This document shows positions 26,957 to 33,234 of a stretch of 33,234 nt of DNA, piece after piece. The stretch is taken from NCBI GenBank assembly GCA_025458125.1, contig JALOTA010000064.1:1-33234 (forward strand), written 5' to 3'. Made by a program: the position numbers and the translations under genes. The notes below the pieces were generated by a model that saw only the letters and a list, made by a program, of their open reading frames with translations, did not search any database and was not told where the DNA came from. Position 1 is the stretch's first letter; every line of letters begins with the position of its first letter. Origin of the DNA: Hyphomicrobium sp. (lineage in GTDB: Bacteria > Pseudomonadota > Alphaproteobacteria > Rhizobiales > Hyphomicrobiaceae).

Positions 26957-27413
26957 AAGCGCCCGCCTTGAAGGGGCTCATTCCCTGACGGGCCAGCTCG
27001 TCGGCACGCTCGTTCTCCGGGTGTCCGGCATGTCCTTTCACCCAGTGCCAGTCGACTTCGTGAAGATGACGCGCAGCCTCCAGCTGCTGCCAGAGATCGG
27101 CATTCTTCACCGGCTTCTTGTCGGCCGTTTTCCAGCCGTTGCGCTTCCAGGAATGGATCCACGACGTGATGCCATTCTTGACGTAGGCGCTGTCGGTAAA
27201 AAGATCGATGTGCGCGGCGCGTGTGAGGGCTTGCAGAGCCTCGATCACGGCCTGGAGTTCCATACGGTTGTTGGTGGTATCCGCAGCGCCACCGCATAGT
27301 TCCTTGCGATGTTCACCCCAGATCAGAACAGCGCCCCAACCGCCGGGACCTGGATTACCCGAGCAGGCCCCATCGGTATAGATGACGACTTTCTTCGGAC
27401 CGCCGTGCGTCAT
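26955..27413 (-). CDS. rnhA: Ribonuclease HI
   Basis: Endonuclease that cleaves the RNA strand of RNA-DNA hybrids, important for primer removal and R-loop control. The 152-residue product has all four catalytic acids: Asp in [19 protein letters not shown], Glu in [14 protein letters not shown], Asp in [12 protein letters not shown] and Asp in [15 protein letters not shown], plus the HWVKGHAGH segment. The ATG at 27413 overlaps the thrB stop by 4 bases (ATGA), so the two are translationally coupled; the longer open frame upstream is thrB read out of frame. Order ispH-thrB-rnhA on one strand is common in Hyphomicrobiales. The stop codon overlaps the end of the shared terminator. Confidence 0.96.
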   Translation of the reverse strand: MTHGGPKKVVIYTDGACSGNPGPGGWGAVLIWGEHRKELCGGAADTTNNRMELQAVIEALQALTRAAHIDLFTDSAYVKNGITSWIHSWKRNGWKTADKKPVKNADLWQQLEAARHLHEVDWHWVKGHAGHPENERADELARQGMSPFKAGA

Positions 27414-28381
27414 CGGCCCTCGCTGCCGCCGTAGGCGACGATGGAATGCACGGTCTGGTGAAACCGCAGACGGCGCACGTAGTCGAGTGGATCGTGGGGC
27501 GTAACGATCGCGTTCGCGGGGCGGTTCAGCCAGTCGTAAGACCGGGTCAGCAGAAAACGGGTCGCGGCGCCGCGTGCAAGGACAGGCATGGCGGCTCGTT
27601 CTTCGGGTGTCAGCCTGCGCACGCTGTCGTAGCCTTCGAGAAGGGCGCGACCCTTTGTAAGGTTGAACGCACCATCTTGCTCGAAGCACCAGGCGTTCAG
27701 GCTGATCGCGACATCGTAGGCCAGCGCATCGTTGCAGGCGAAGTAGAAATCGATGAGGCCGGACAAGCTGTCGCCGAGGAAGAACACGTTGTCGGGAAAC
27801 AAGTCGGCATGGATCACGCCGGTGGGTAGCGTCGACGGCCAGGAAGAGTGCAGGGCCTTGAGTTCGCCGTCGATGAGGGACTGCAGGCCTGGTGCGATCC
27901 CGTCGGCGCGGCTGCGGAATTTCTCGAACAACGGTCGCCAGCCGCTTTCACCGAGCGCGTTCGGACGGGACTGGTTGAAAGTGCCGGTGGCGAGATGCAG
28001 TTGGGCCAACGCGCGGCCGAGCTTATGGCAATGATCCGCGCGCGGCTTTCTTACTGAGAAACCGTCGAGAAAGGTGACCATAGCGGCCGTTCGGCCCGCA
28101 ACTTCGGAGAGGATCTGGCCGTCTCTCGCGTGGACCGGACGGGGGCAGGAGACTCCGCGCTCTGAAACGTGCTCCATCAGGCCCAGGAAAAATGGCAGAT
28201 CCGAAGTCGAAACGCGCTTCTCGTAAAGTGTCAGGATGAACCGCGCCGTCGATGTCTGCACGAGATAGTTGGTATTCTCGACGCCTTCGGCGATGCCCTT
28301 GTAGGCGACAAGCGTGCCGACGTCGTAGCGTGCGAGAAACGACGACAATTCGTCGTCAGTCACTTCGGTATAAACGGCCAT
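27410..28381 (-). CDS. thrB: Homoserine kinase (ThrB2, choline-kinase-like fold)
   Basis: Phosphorylates L-homoserine to O-phosphohomoserine, the substrate of ThrC. The 323-residue protein is the alphaproteobacterial type with an aminoglycoside-phosphotransferase-like fold, unrelated to the GHMP kinase of E. coli. The start [20 protein letters not shown] and [16 protein letters not shown] are typical. The catalytic loop reads [14 protein letters not shown] and the metal-binding segment [18 protein letters not shown]. The C-terminus has [15 protein letters not shown]. It lies 10 bases downstream of ispH and overlaps rnhA by 4 bases, so the three form one operon. Placing thrB with ispH rather than with thrC is usual for this group. 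Confidence 0.96.
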   Translation of the reverse strand: MAVYTEVTDDELSSFLARYDVGTLVAYKGIAEGVENTNYLVQTSTARFILTLYEKRVSTSDLPFFLGLMEHVSERGVSCPRPVHARDGQILSEVAGRTAAMVTFLDGFSVRKPRADHCHKLGRALAQLHLATGTFNQSRPNALGESGWRPLFEKFRSRADGIAPGLQSLIDGELKALHSSWPSTLPTGVIHADLFPDNVFFLGDSLSGLIDFYFACNDALAYDVAISLNAWCFEQDGAFNLTKGRALLEGYDSVRRLTPEERAAMPVLARGAATRFLLTRSYDWLNRPANAIVTPHDPLDYVRRLRFHQTVHSIVAYGGSEGR

Positions 28382-28391
28382 GTGTGCTCAC

Positions 28392-29426
28392 TCACATCGG
28401 CCGCGCGGGCTTCTCGGCCGCTAGCGACGACGTGGAGCCGGGTGCGCGCACGTCGCGTAATTCACGGGGCACGTTGAAGGCAATGTTCTCCGTTGCGGTA
28501 GAGACCACTTCGATACTGACTTCGAACCGTGTTTTCAGCGTATCGATCACTTCGTTGACGAGTTGTTCGGGAGCCGAGGCTCCGGCGGTGATCCCGAGAG
28601 TGCGGACACCTTCCAGCCGCGGCCAGGGCAGGTCGCTGGCCCGCTGAATAAGAAGCGCGTTCGTACAGCCTGCGCGCTCGGCCACCTCTACAAGCCGGAC
28701 TGAGTTAGAGGAATTCGGGGCGCCGATCACCAGCAAACAGTCGAGCCTGGGGGCGATCGTCTTGACCGCGGCCTGGCGATTTGTCGTCGCGTAGCAAATG
28801 TCTTCTTTCATAGGTCCGGCAATGCCGGGAAAGCGCTCGTTAAGGATGGCGACGATCTCCGCCGTGTCGTCGACCGACAGGGTGGTCTGCGTGACGAAGG
28901 CGAGCTTGTCGGGGTCTTTTGGAACGAAGGCGCGCGCATCAGCCGCCGTCTCGATCAGCCGGACGGCGCCTTCCGGCAACTGTCCCATGGTTCCTTCGAC
29001 TTCCGGGTGTCCCTTGTGGCCGACGAGGATGATCTCTCGTCCTTCCAGGTGGTGCCGCTGGGCTTCGATGTGAACCTTGTAGACAAGCGGGCAGGTGGCA
29101 TCGAGGGCGAAAACATTGCGTCTGCGGGCGTCGTCGACGACGGCTTTGGCCACCCCGTGTGCCGAAAAGATCACGGGTTGGGAGGTAGGTGGAATCTCAT
29201 CCAGTTCGTCCACAAAAACGGCACCTTTCGCCTTGAGAGCATCAACGACGAAGCGGTTATGAACGATCTCGTGCCGCACATAGACGGGAGCGCCATACTT
29301 GGCCAAAGCCAATTCGACAATCTGGATGGCGCGATCCACCCCCGCACAGAAGCCGCGCGGGGCAGCCAGCAAGATGTGGAGCGGCGGGCGCCTGTTTGAA
29401 GTGTCCACGACTCGCTTCTCCTGCAT
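28392..29426 (-). CDS. ispH: 4-hydroxy-3-methylbut-2-enyl diphosphate reductase
   Basis: Iron-sulfur enzyme of the MEP isoprenoid pathway that makes IPP and DMAPP. The 344-residue protein has the three cluster cysteines: in [16 protein letters not shown], in [14 protein letters not shown] and in [13 protein letters not shown]. Other conserved features are [20 protein letters not shown] and [15 protein letters not shown]. The start is uncertain: ATG 29426 (MQEKRVVD) was chosen. TTG 29435 would add three residues. A GTG at 29408 has AGGAG about 9 bases upstream and would remove six; all keep the core intact. It is the first gene of ispH-thrB-rnhA and is divergent from the lipoprotein gene across a 177-base gap. 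Confidence 0.96.
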   Translation of the reverse strand: MQEKRVVDTSNRRPPLHILLAAPRGFCAGVDRAIQIVELALAKYGAPVYVRHEIVHNRFVVDALKAKGAVFVDELDEIPPTSQPVIFSAHGVAKAVVDDARRRNVFALDATCPLVYKVHIEAQRHHLEGREIILVGHKGHPEVEGTMGQLPEGAVRLIETAADARAFVPKDPDKLAFVTQTTLSVDDTAEIVAILNERFPGIAGPMKEDICYATTNRQAAVKTIAPRLDCLLVIGAPNSSNSVRLVEVAERAGCTNALLIQRASDLPWPRLEGVRTLGITAGASAPEQLVNEVIDTLKTRFEVSIEVVSTATENIAFNVPRELRDVRAPGSTSSLAAEKPARPM

Positions 29427-29603
29427 CGGTCTCAAGGCCCTGTCTCATCAGTTGCGGATGAATACAGTAACAGAATTGTCCGTGCTCTCCGCGCGGTGGT
29501 ACACTTCGAATCGCATCGTGAGCGGGAACCCGCCGACGGCGTCCGGATTGCGATCCGGCCTCTGTCCGTCCGCTCGGAGCAGCATTATGCGGACGGGCAA
29601 GCA

Positions 29604-30257
29604 ATGACGCAATCGATCCCTACAGCCGGGCACCGAGCCTTGACGCTCGCCGTGTCGCTGTGGGCTGCCAGCCTGCTGGGCGGATGCGGTCTGTCGTCCA
29701 TTACCTCCGGTCTCGGTTCGGGGATCATGGGGGGCGATTCGGCGAGTTCGGAGACCAGCGCCGTGAGCGAGGCGAAGCTTCTGGCCGCAGCCCAGGCCGG
29801 GGAAGGTGGGTTGCCGTCCGGTGGTATTGAAGTCGCCGCCGGGTGTCCGCGGTTCACGACTTGGCCGCGTGAGAACTTCATTACGATCTACGAACCGGGC
29901 CGTGTCGGCGACGGGATGGCCGTCGTTCATCGCGGGGAGATCACCAAGACGGCCCGCGAATGCACGATCGAGCCGGGACGGGTGACCGTCAGATATGGTT
30001 TTTCGGGACGCATTCTACTCGGCCCGAAGGGCAGGCCCGGCACGATTACGCTTCCCGTCTCCGTGTTCGTGACCGACGATAAGCGGACCCGCCTGACGAC
30101 CGACAAGATGACGGTAGACGTCAATGTCAGCCTGGAGAATCCCATCGGCTATTTCTCCGCTGTTCGAACGGTGACGTTCGACATTTCGGAAGGCTCGCGT
30201 CCCGGCGACTATCAGGTGTTCGTTGCGTTCGACCGAACCGTGCCGGGAGCAGGGTGA
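29604..30257 (+). CDS. Conserved exported lipoprotein of unknown function
   Basis: A 217-residue predicted lipoprotein. Residues 12-28 form a lipoprotein signal peptide (LTLAVSLWAASLLGGC) with the lipobox LLGGC, acylated Cys at residue 28. A Gly/Ser-rich linker (SSITSGLGSGIMGGDSASSE) follows, then a beta-rich domain with two further Cys (AAGCPRFTTWP and TARECTIEPGRVTVRYG). The C-terminal part (GRPGTITLPVSVFVTDD, VSLENPIGYFSAVRTVTFDI, DYQVFVAFD) has alternating strands. I recall similar lipoproteins in Hyphomicrobiales near ispH but know no function. The ATG at 29604 was chosen because the 36 codons before it in the open frame lack any signal and the lipobox distance is then normal. No clear Shine-Dalgarno is visible. 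Confidence 0.82.
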   Translation: MTQSIPTAGHRALTLAVSLWAASLLGGCGLSSITSGLGSGIMGGDSASSETSAVSEAKLLAAAQAGEGGLPSGGIEVAAGCPRFTTWPRENFITIYEPGRVGDGMAVVHRGEITKTARECTIEPGRVTVRYGFSGRILLGPKGRPGTITLPVSVFVTDDKRTRLTTDKMTVDVNVSLENPIGYFSAVRTVTFDISEGSRPGDYQVFVAFDRTVPGAG

Positions 30258-30305
30258 TCGTTACCGGGCGGCGTTTCCCAGTTCCCTGTTGGCAGCGGAG
30301 CAATG

Positions 30306-30332
30306 AAAAAAGGCCGGGAGAGCCCCGGCCTT
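30306..30332 (-). terminator. Rho-independent terminator of the ATP synthase FO operon
   Basis: On the minus strand a 9-bp GC-rich stem (AAGGCCGGG/CCCGGCCTT, 30310-30332) is followed by a run of six T. It lies 26 bases downstream of the atpF stop. It can also act, less well, on the plus strand after the lipoprotein gene, where the T-run is only two bases. Confidence 0.9.
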
Positions 30333-30357
30333 CATCGTATTCGTCCTTATCAAGGTC

Positions 30358-30876
30358 TCAGTTCAGCCGGCCCTTCAGGTCGCGAATGCTGTCTTCGATC
30401 AGCGCGTCGGCATCGGAGCCCGTTACCTTTGAACGCAGGATTTTTTCCGCTGTCGTCAAAGCGACATCCACGGCAGCGGCGCGCACTTCACTGACCGCCT
30501 GAGCCTCGGCACGAGAGATCTTTTCTTCAGCGGCCTTGGTGCGGCGCTCGAGAGTTTCCGCCAGTGACTTGCGGGTTTCGCTCGCCAGCGTTTCGGCCTC
30601 GCGCTTTGCGGCGGCGACTATCTCGCGAGCTTCTTCCTCAGCTTCCTTGCTGCGACGCTGATAGTCGGCGAGCAGTTGCTGGGCCTCTTCGCGCATCCTG
30701 CGCGCATCGTCCAGTTCCTTGCGGATCGCGTCGGCGCGTGCGTCGAGCGATTTTCCGATGCTGTCGGGCACCTTGAAGTAGGCAAGGATCGCGAAGAAGC
30801 CGAGCAGCGCCAGCGCGGTCCAGAAATAGGTGTCCTTGGGGTCGAGCAGGTTCACCATCGCGATATCGACGGTCAT
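30358..30876 (-). CDS. atpF: ATP synthase FO subunit b
   Basis: Peripheral-stalk subunit that ties FO to F1. The 172-residue protein has one N-terminal membrane helix (YFWTALALLGFFAILAYFKV) followed by a long charged coiled-coil region (LDARADAIRKELDDARRMRE, then EEAQQLLADYQRRSKEAEEE), which dimerises with b'. Two starts are possible: GTG 30885, which overlaps the b' stop as GTGA, and ATG 30876, which has GGGAG at a better distance (about 10 bases); the latter was taken. It is the last gene of the operon, followed by a terminator. As in most alphaproteobacteria, the F1 genes are not in this operon. Confidence 0.94.
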   Translation of the reverse strand: MTVDIAMVNLLDPKDTYFWTALALLGFFAILAYFKVPDSIGKSLDARADAIRKELDDARRMREEAQQLLADYQRRSKEAEEEAREIVAAAKREAETLASETRKSLAETLERRTKAAEEKISRAEAQAVSEVRAAAVDVALTTAEKILRSKVTGSDADALIEDSIRDLKGRLN

Positions 30877-30881
30877 GGCGT

Positions 30882-31427
30882 TCACTCTCCCTTGCCGGCG
30901 TTGAGCGCGCGCTTGATCTCGTCGACGCCGACATCCTTGCCGGTCAACTGCTTGACCACAGGCCCGGCGATCTCCGAGGCGATTTCGCCTACGCTGGACA
31001 GCGCCTTGCGCTTCGTTTCGGCAATGCGGGCCTCGGCGTCGGCGATCTTGCTGTTGATGGCGCCTTCGACGTTTGCGCGCTCGCGGTCGACTTCGGAAGC
31101 AAGCTTCTCACGAGTCTGGCGCGCGATTGTCGTGGCGTTGGCGCGGGCGTCGCCAAGTGATTTCTCGTACGCCTTCATGGCCGCATCAACTTCGTCCTTC
31201 AGCCGTTCGGCCGCGTCGATGTCGCGTTGAATGCGGTTGCTGCGCTCTTCGATGACGCCGCCGATGCGCGGAATGGCGATCTTCTTCAGAAGGAAATAGA
31301 GAACCACGAACGTGATCGCGAGCCAGACGAGCTGGGGCGAAACGGTCGAGGGATCAAGCGGCGGGAACACCTTGTTGGCGGTGCCGCCGTGGGGGACTTC
31401 TGTTCCCGTGGTGACGGGCTCGGTCAT
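30882..31427 (-). CDS. atpG: ATP synthase FO subunit b'
   Basis: Second peripheral-stalk subunit, typical of photosynthetic bacteria and alphaproteobacteria, where b and b' form a heterodimer. The 181-residue protein has a Pro/Thr-rich N-terminus (HGGTANKVFPPLDPSTVSPQ), one membrane helix (LVWLAITFVVLYFLLKKIAI) and a long coiled coil (RIGGVIEERSNRIQRDIDAA onward). The KIAIPRIGGVIEER phrase is diagnostic for b'. Naming varies in databases (atpG, atpF2, atpX); atpG is used here in the alphaproteobacterial sense, not the F1 gamma subunit. The gap to atpE upstream is 170 bases, unusually long within this operon, and contains a palindrome. Confidence 0.93.
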   Translation of the reverse strand: MTEPVTTGTEVPHGGTANKVFPPLDPSTVSPQLVWLAITFVVLYFLLKKIAIPRIGGVIEERSNRIQRDIDAAERLKDEVDAAMKAYEKSLGDARANATTIARQTREKLASEVDRERANVEGAINSKIADAEARIAETKRKALSSVGEIASEIAGPVVKQLTGKDVGVDEIKRALNAGKGE

Positions 31428-31500
31428 ATCTCGGCCTTGAGTTCGCCGGCCCGGTCAGGGGCCATGTCTCAATTTACTATTCTTCCGGGAGCCACGCGGA

Positions 31501-31516
31501 CCGGCCTTAAGGCCGG
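31501..31516. promoter_or_regulatory. Palindrome in the atpE-atpG gap
   Basis: CCGGCCTTAAGGCCGG is a perfect 16-base palindrome in the 170-base gap between atpE and the b' gene. On the operon strand it lies about 80 bases after atpE and could form a hairpin that slows 3' decay or partly terminates, which would help raise c-subunit over b/b' levels. This role is inferred. No gene was seen in the gap. Confidence 0.45.
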
Positions 31517-31597
31517 CCCGATGGACAACCCACTGGAAAGAGAGAGGCCGGGACGCCGTCATGCAACTCCCCGGCGCCTCGATCGCGAGAACGGGTC

Positions 31598-31822
31598 TTA
31601 GGTGAACAGCAGGAGGAACGCGACGACGAGGGCGAAGATGCCCAGAGCTTCCGTCACCGCGAAGCCGAAGATAAGACGGCCGAACTGGCCATCAGCAGCC
31701 GACGGGTTGCGGAGCGCGCCCTGAAGGAACTGACCGAAAAGGTTGCCGACGCCGATGGCTGCGACGCCGATGCCGAGGGCAGCGATGCCCGCACCGATAA
31801 ACTTAGCCGACTGAGGATCCAT
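31598..31822 (-). CDS. atpE: ATP synthase FO subunit c
   Basis: Proteolipid that forms the rotating proton-carrying ring in the inner membrane. The 74-residue product is two membrane helices joined by the polar loop RNPSAADGQFGR. Glu58 in GFAVTEALGIFALVVAF is the proton-binding carboxylate. The first helix (GAGIAALGIGVAAIGVG) has the glycine spacing needed for tight ring packing. There is no Na+-binding pattern (Gln in helix 1 with Glu-Ser/Thr in helix 2), so H+ coupling is expected. A purine-rich GGGAGAG site precedes the ATG. It lies between atpB (55 bases upstream) and the b' gene. Confidence 0.97.
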   Translation of the reverse strand: MDPQSAKFIGAGIAALGIGVAAIGVGNLFGQFLQGALRNPSAADGQFGRLIFGFAVTEALGIFALVVAFLLLFT

Positions 31823-31877
31823 AACTCTCTCCCTATGGTTGATCGTGTGTTGGAGGTGATGCTCCGATCCGCAGCCG

Positions 31878-32660
31878 TTAGTGGCCTGGATGCAGAGCGT
31901 CGTTGAGGTACATGCAGGTCAACATCGTGAAGACGTAGGCCTGCAGGAATGCGACGAGGAACTCGAGCGCCGTGATGCCGAGAACGGCGAGCAACGGCAG
32001 CGGCGCGATTGCGGCCGCGGCGCCGCCGGCGCCAAGCAGCATGATGATGAAGCCCGCGAACACCTTGAGCGTAATGTGTCCGGCGAGCATGTTGGCGAAC
32101 AGACGCAGCGAGTGGCTGAGCGGGCGCGAGAAGAACGAGATCACTTCGATCAGCGATACCAACGGCAGTACGTAGACCGGCACGCCTTCCGGAACGAAAA
32201 GCCTCAAGAATCCGAGGCCGTTCTTGGCGAAACCGACGATGATGACGGTGAAGAAGACGAGAAGCGCCAGCGCGGCGGTCACCCAGATCTGGCTCGTCAC
32301 CGTGAAGAACCCTGGGACCATTCCGAGCATGTTCAGGGTCAGAATGAACATGAAGAAGGTGAAGATGAGCGGGAAAAACTTCATTCCCTGCTCGCCCATG
32401 CTGTCGCGTACCATGCCGGCGACGAATTCGTAGATGCTTTCGGCCACCGATTGCAGACGGCTGGGAACCAGCGAGCGGCCGCGCGAAAAGTACATGAGAA
32501 GGCCGAAAGACAGCAGGACGCCGGCGATCATGAACAGCGCCGAGTTCGTGAAGGTCGCGTCGACCCCGAAAATCTCGAGCGGCACGAGACGCTTGACCTC
32601 GAACTGATGGATGGGATCCGGCATTCCGCTGCCGCCCTGTGCGCCGTGCTCTGCTGCCAC
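31878..32660 (-). CDS. atpB: ATP synthase FO subunit a
   Basis: Stator membrane subunit with the two half-channels for protons. The 260-residue protein has several membrane helices. The essential Arg is in [20 protein letters not shown], and the last helix has [20 protein letters not shown] followed by LNDALHPGH. The N-terminus [20 protein letters not shown] is typical of rhizobial AtpB, so an internal ATG (32624) could be the true start; the longer form from 32660 adds 12 residues ([11 protein letters not shown]). It follows atpI after 25 bases and precedes atpE by 55 bases. Confidence 0.96.
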   Translation of the reverse strand: MAAEHGAQGGSGMPDPIHQFEVKRLVPLEIFGVDATFTNSALFMIAGVLLSFGLLMYFSRGRSLVPSRLQSVAESIYEFVAGMVRDSMGEQGMKFFPLIFTFFMFILTLNMLGMVPGFFTVTSQIWVTAALALLVFFTVIIVGFAKNGLGFLRLFVPEGVPVYVLPLVSLIEVISFFSRPLSHSLRLFANMLAGHITLKVFAGFIIMLLGAGGAAAAIAPLPLLAVLGITALEFLVAFLQAYVFTMLTCMYLNDALHPGH

Positions 32661-32685
32661 GTCCCTACCCCGGTCTTATGGTCGT

Positions 32686-33102
32686 CTAACGGTCGTTGTC
32701 GTCGTCCGGAACGGACCGCCCGATTTCGAAGTTCTTCTGGGCTTCGATCTCGGCCTGCATCCGCTTGAAGGCCCTCAGGATGTTGAGGACGCCTGCACTG
32801 AAACCCAACATGATGAACACCAGGGACAGCCAGGGCATGGTTCCAAGCCATGTGTCGAGCATGTATCCGGCGAACCCGCCCACCAGGATGGCGGCAACGA
32901 GTTCGGACGACATTCTCAACCCGTAAGCCATGCCGCGCGAGCGGTTGGCCCGGTCCTGCTGTTCCTCGATTTCGGCCTGCTTCCCGGCCTGTACGCTGTC
33001 AATCCGCGTACCCAGCTCCGAGGCCCGGCGTTTGAACTCAGCTATATCCTCGGGGCTCAGGTGTCCCTTTTCAGGGGGAGCCCCACGGTCTGGGTCCGAC
33101 AT
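32686..33102 (-). CDS. atpI: ATP synthase-associated protein AtpI
   Basis: Small membrane protein at the head of the FO operon, proposed in other bacteria to help assemble the c-ring or transport Mg2+; it is not part of the final enzyme. The 138-residue protein has a charged N-terminal half (KGHLSPEDIAEFKRRASELG and KQAEIEEQQDRANRSRG) and two membrane helices (ELVAAILVGGFAGYMLDTWL and PWLSLVFIMLGFSAGVLNIL). A basic and acidic tail follows (RAFKRMQAEIEAQKN). The ATG at 33102 follows a recognisable promoter at 33156-33184. The AtpI-type GYMLD motif is clear. Confidence 0.93.
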   Translation of the reverse strand: MSDPDRGAPPEKGHLSPEDIAEFKRRASELGTRIDSVQAGKQAEIEEQQDRANRSRGMAYGLRMSSELVAAILVGGFAGYMLDTWLGTMPWLSLVFIMLGFSAGVLNILRAFKRMQAEIEAQKNFEIGRSVPDDDNDR

Positions 33103-33155
33103 CGGATTCCTCAGCGGGAAACCGCCGAAAACACCAAGGTTTTCGAGCGCGCCGC

Positions 33156-33184
33156 ACCATATGAGCGGCCCTGGGGGGTGTCAA
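33156..33184 (-). promoter_or_regulatory. Sigma-70-type promoter of the atpIBEGF operon
   Basis: On the minus strand a consensus TTGACA (33184-33179) is separated by exactly 17 bases from TATGGT (33161-33156), a four-of-six -10 box. Transcription would start near 33149, giving a leader of about 47 bases before the atpI ATG. It is the best-matching promoter seen in the window. Confidence 0.72.
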
Positions 33185-33234
33185 GAAAGGGCGACTGCGG
33201 CCTCTTGATGGATGGGTATGGCGAAACCGCGCAG
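33185..33234. other. Window edge upstream of atpI
   Basis: The last 50 bases lie upstream of the atpI promoter. A plus-strand ATG near 33211 could be the start of a divergent gene, but too little is visible to say. Confidence 0.2.

Noticed and set aside
31881-32768. 295-residue open frame (+) opposite atpB and atpI
   Set aside because: It is a very charged antisense shadow of two conserved membrane proteins.

Overview
The window is about 33 kb of high-GC DNA from an alphaproteobacterium, most likely of the order Hyphomicrobiales (Rhizobiales). The evidence is the linked order coxB-coxA-ctaB-coxF-ctaG-coxC-DUF983-surf1-thrC-M16 peptidase-GNAT, the ispH-thrB-rnhA block, the atpI-B-E-F'-F operon with a separate b' subunit, and lineage-typical single genes (IalB-like, phasin, BcsS-like and DUF983 proteins). 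The genus cannot be fixed from the sequence alone. Nearly all of the content is housekeeping; no prophage, insertion sequence, CRISPR array, tRNA or rRNA was seen.

Layout. 1-789: 3' part of an HlyD-type adaptor, closed by a strong terminator. 866-1891 (-): DUF533/TerB-like membrane protein. 1970-7019 (-): tetR-adaptor-RND efflux operon with 4-bp overlaps at both junctions and a palindromic operator at 7071-7088. 7140-7440: about 2.9 copies of a 54-bp GC-rich tandem repeat plus unexplained GC-rich DNA. 7461-8715 (-): a small secreted Cys protein and a BcsS-like protein. 8982-10048: a phasin and a convergent IalB-like protein. 10049-10575: intergenic DNA with a possibly structured coxB leader. 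10576-17559 (+): aa3 cytochrome c oxidase genes and assembly factors. 17682-24635 (+): thrC, an M16 peptidase, a GNAT acetyltransferase and a large 7TM-PAS-GGDEF-EAL protein. 24683-25297 (-): yqgE. 25423-26898 (+): a DsbD-N-like protein and a peroxiredoxin. 26955-29426 (-): ispH-thrB-rnhA. 29604-30257 (+): a lipoprotein. 30358-33102 (-): the ATP synthase FO operon with a recognisable promoter upstream of atpI and a terminator after atpF.

How the genes work together. The cox block encodes subunits I, II and III of the terminal oxidase, heme O synthesis (CtaB), copper delivery (CtaG) and Surf1. The FO operon encodes the proton channel that uses the resulting proton gradient. thrB and thrC catalyse the last two steps of threonine synthesis but lie about 8 kb apart on opposite strands.

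Two places look damaged or misassembled. coxA carries a 144-bp insertion made of two out-of-frame partial duplications that together keep the frame open. The GGDEF-EAL gene appears to have a one-base frameshift near 24590, so its open frame runs on antisense through yqgE to 25426. The best candidates for undescribed biology are the multi-hairpin coxB leader, the 54-bp repeat cluster, and the 7TM-GGDEF-EAL protein, whose signature residues are degenerate and whose tail is proline-rich.
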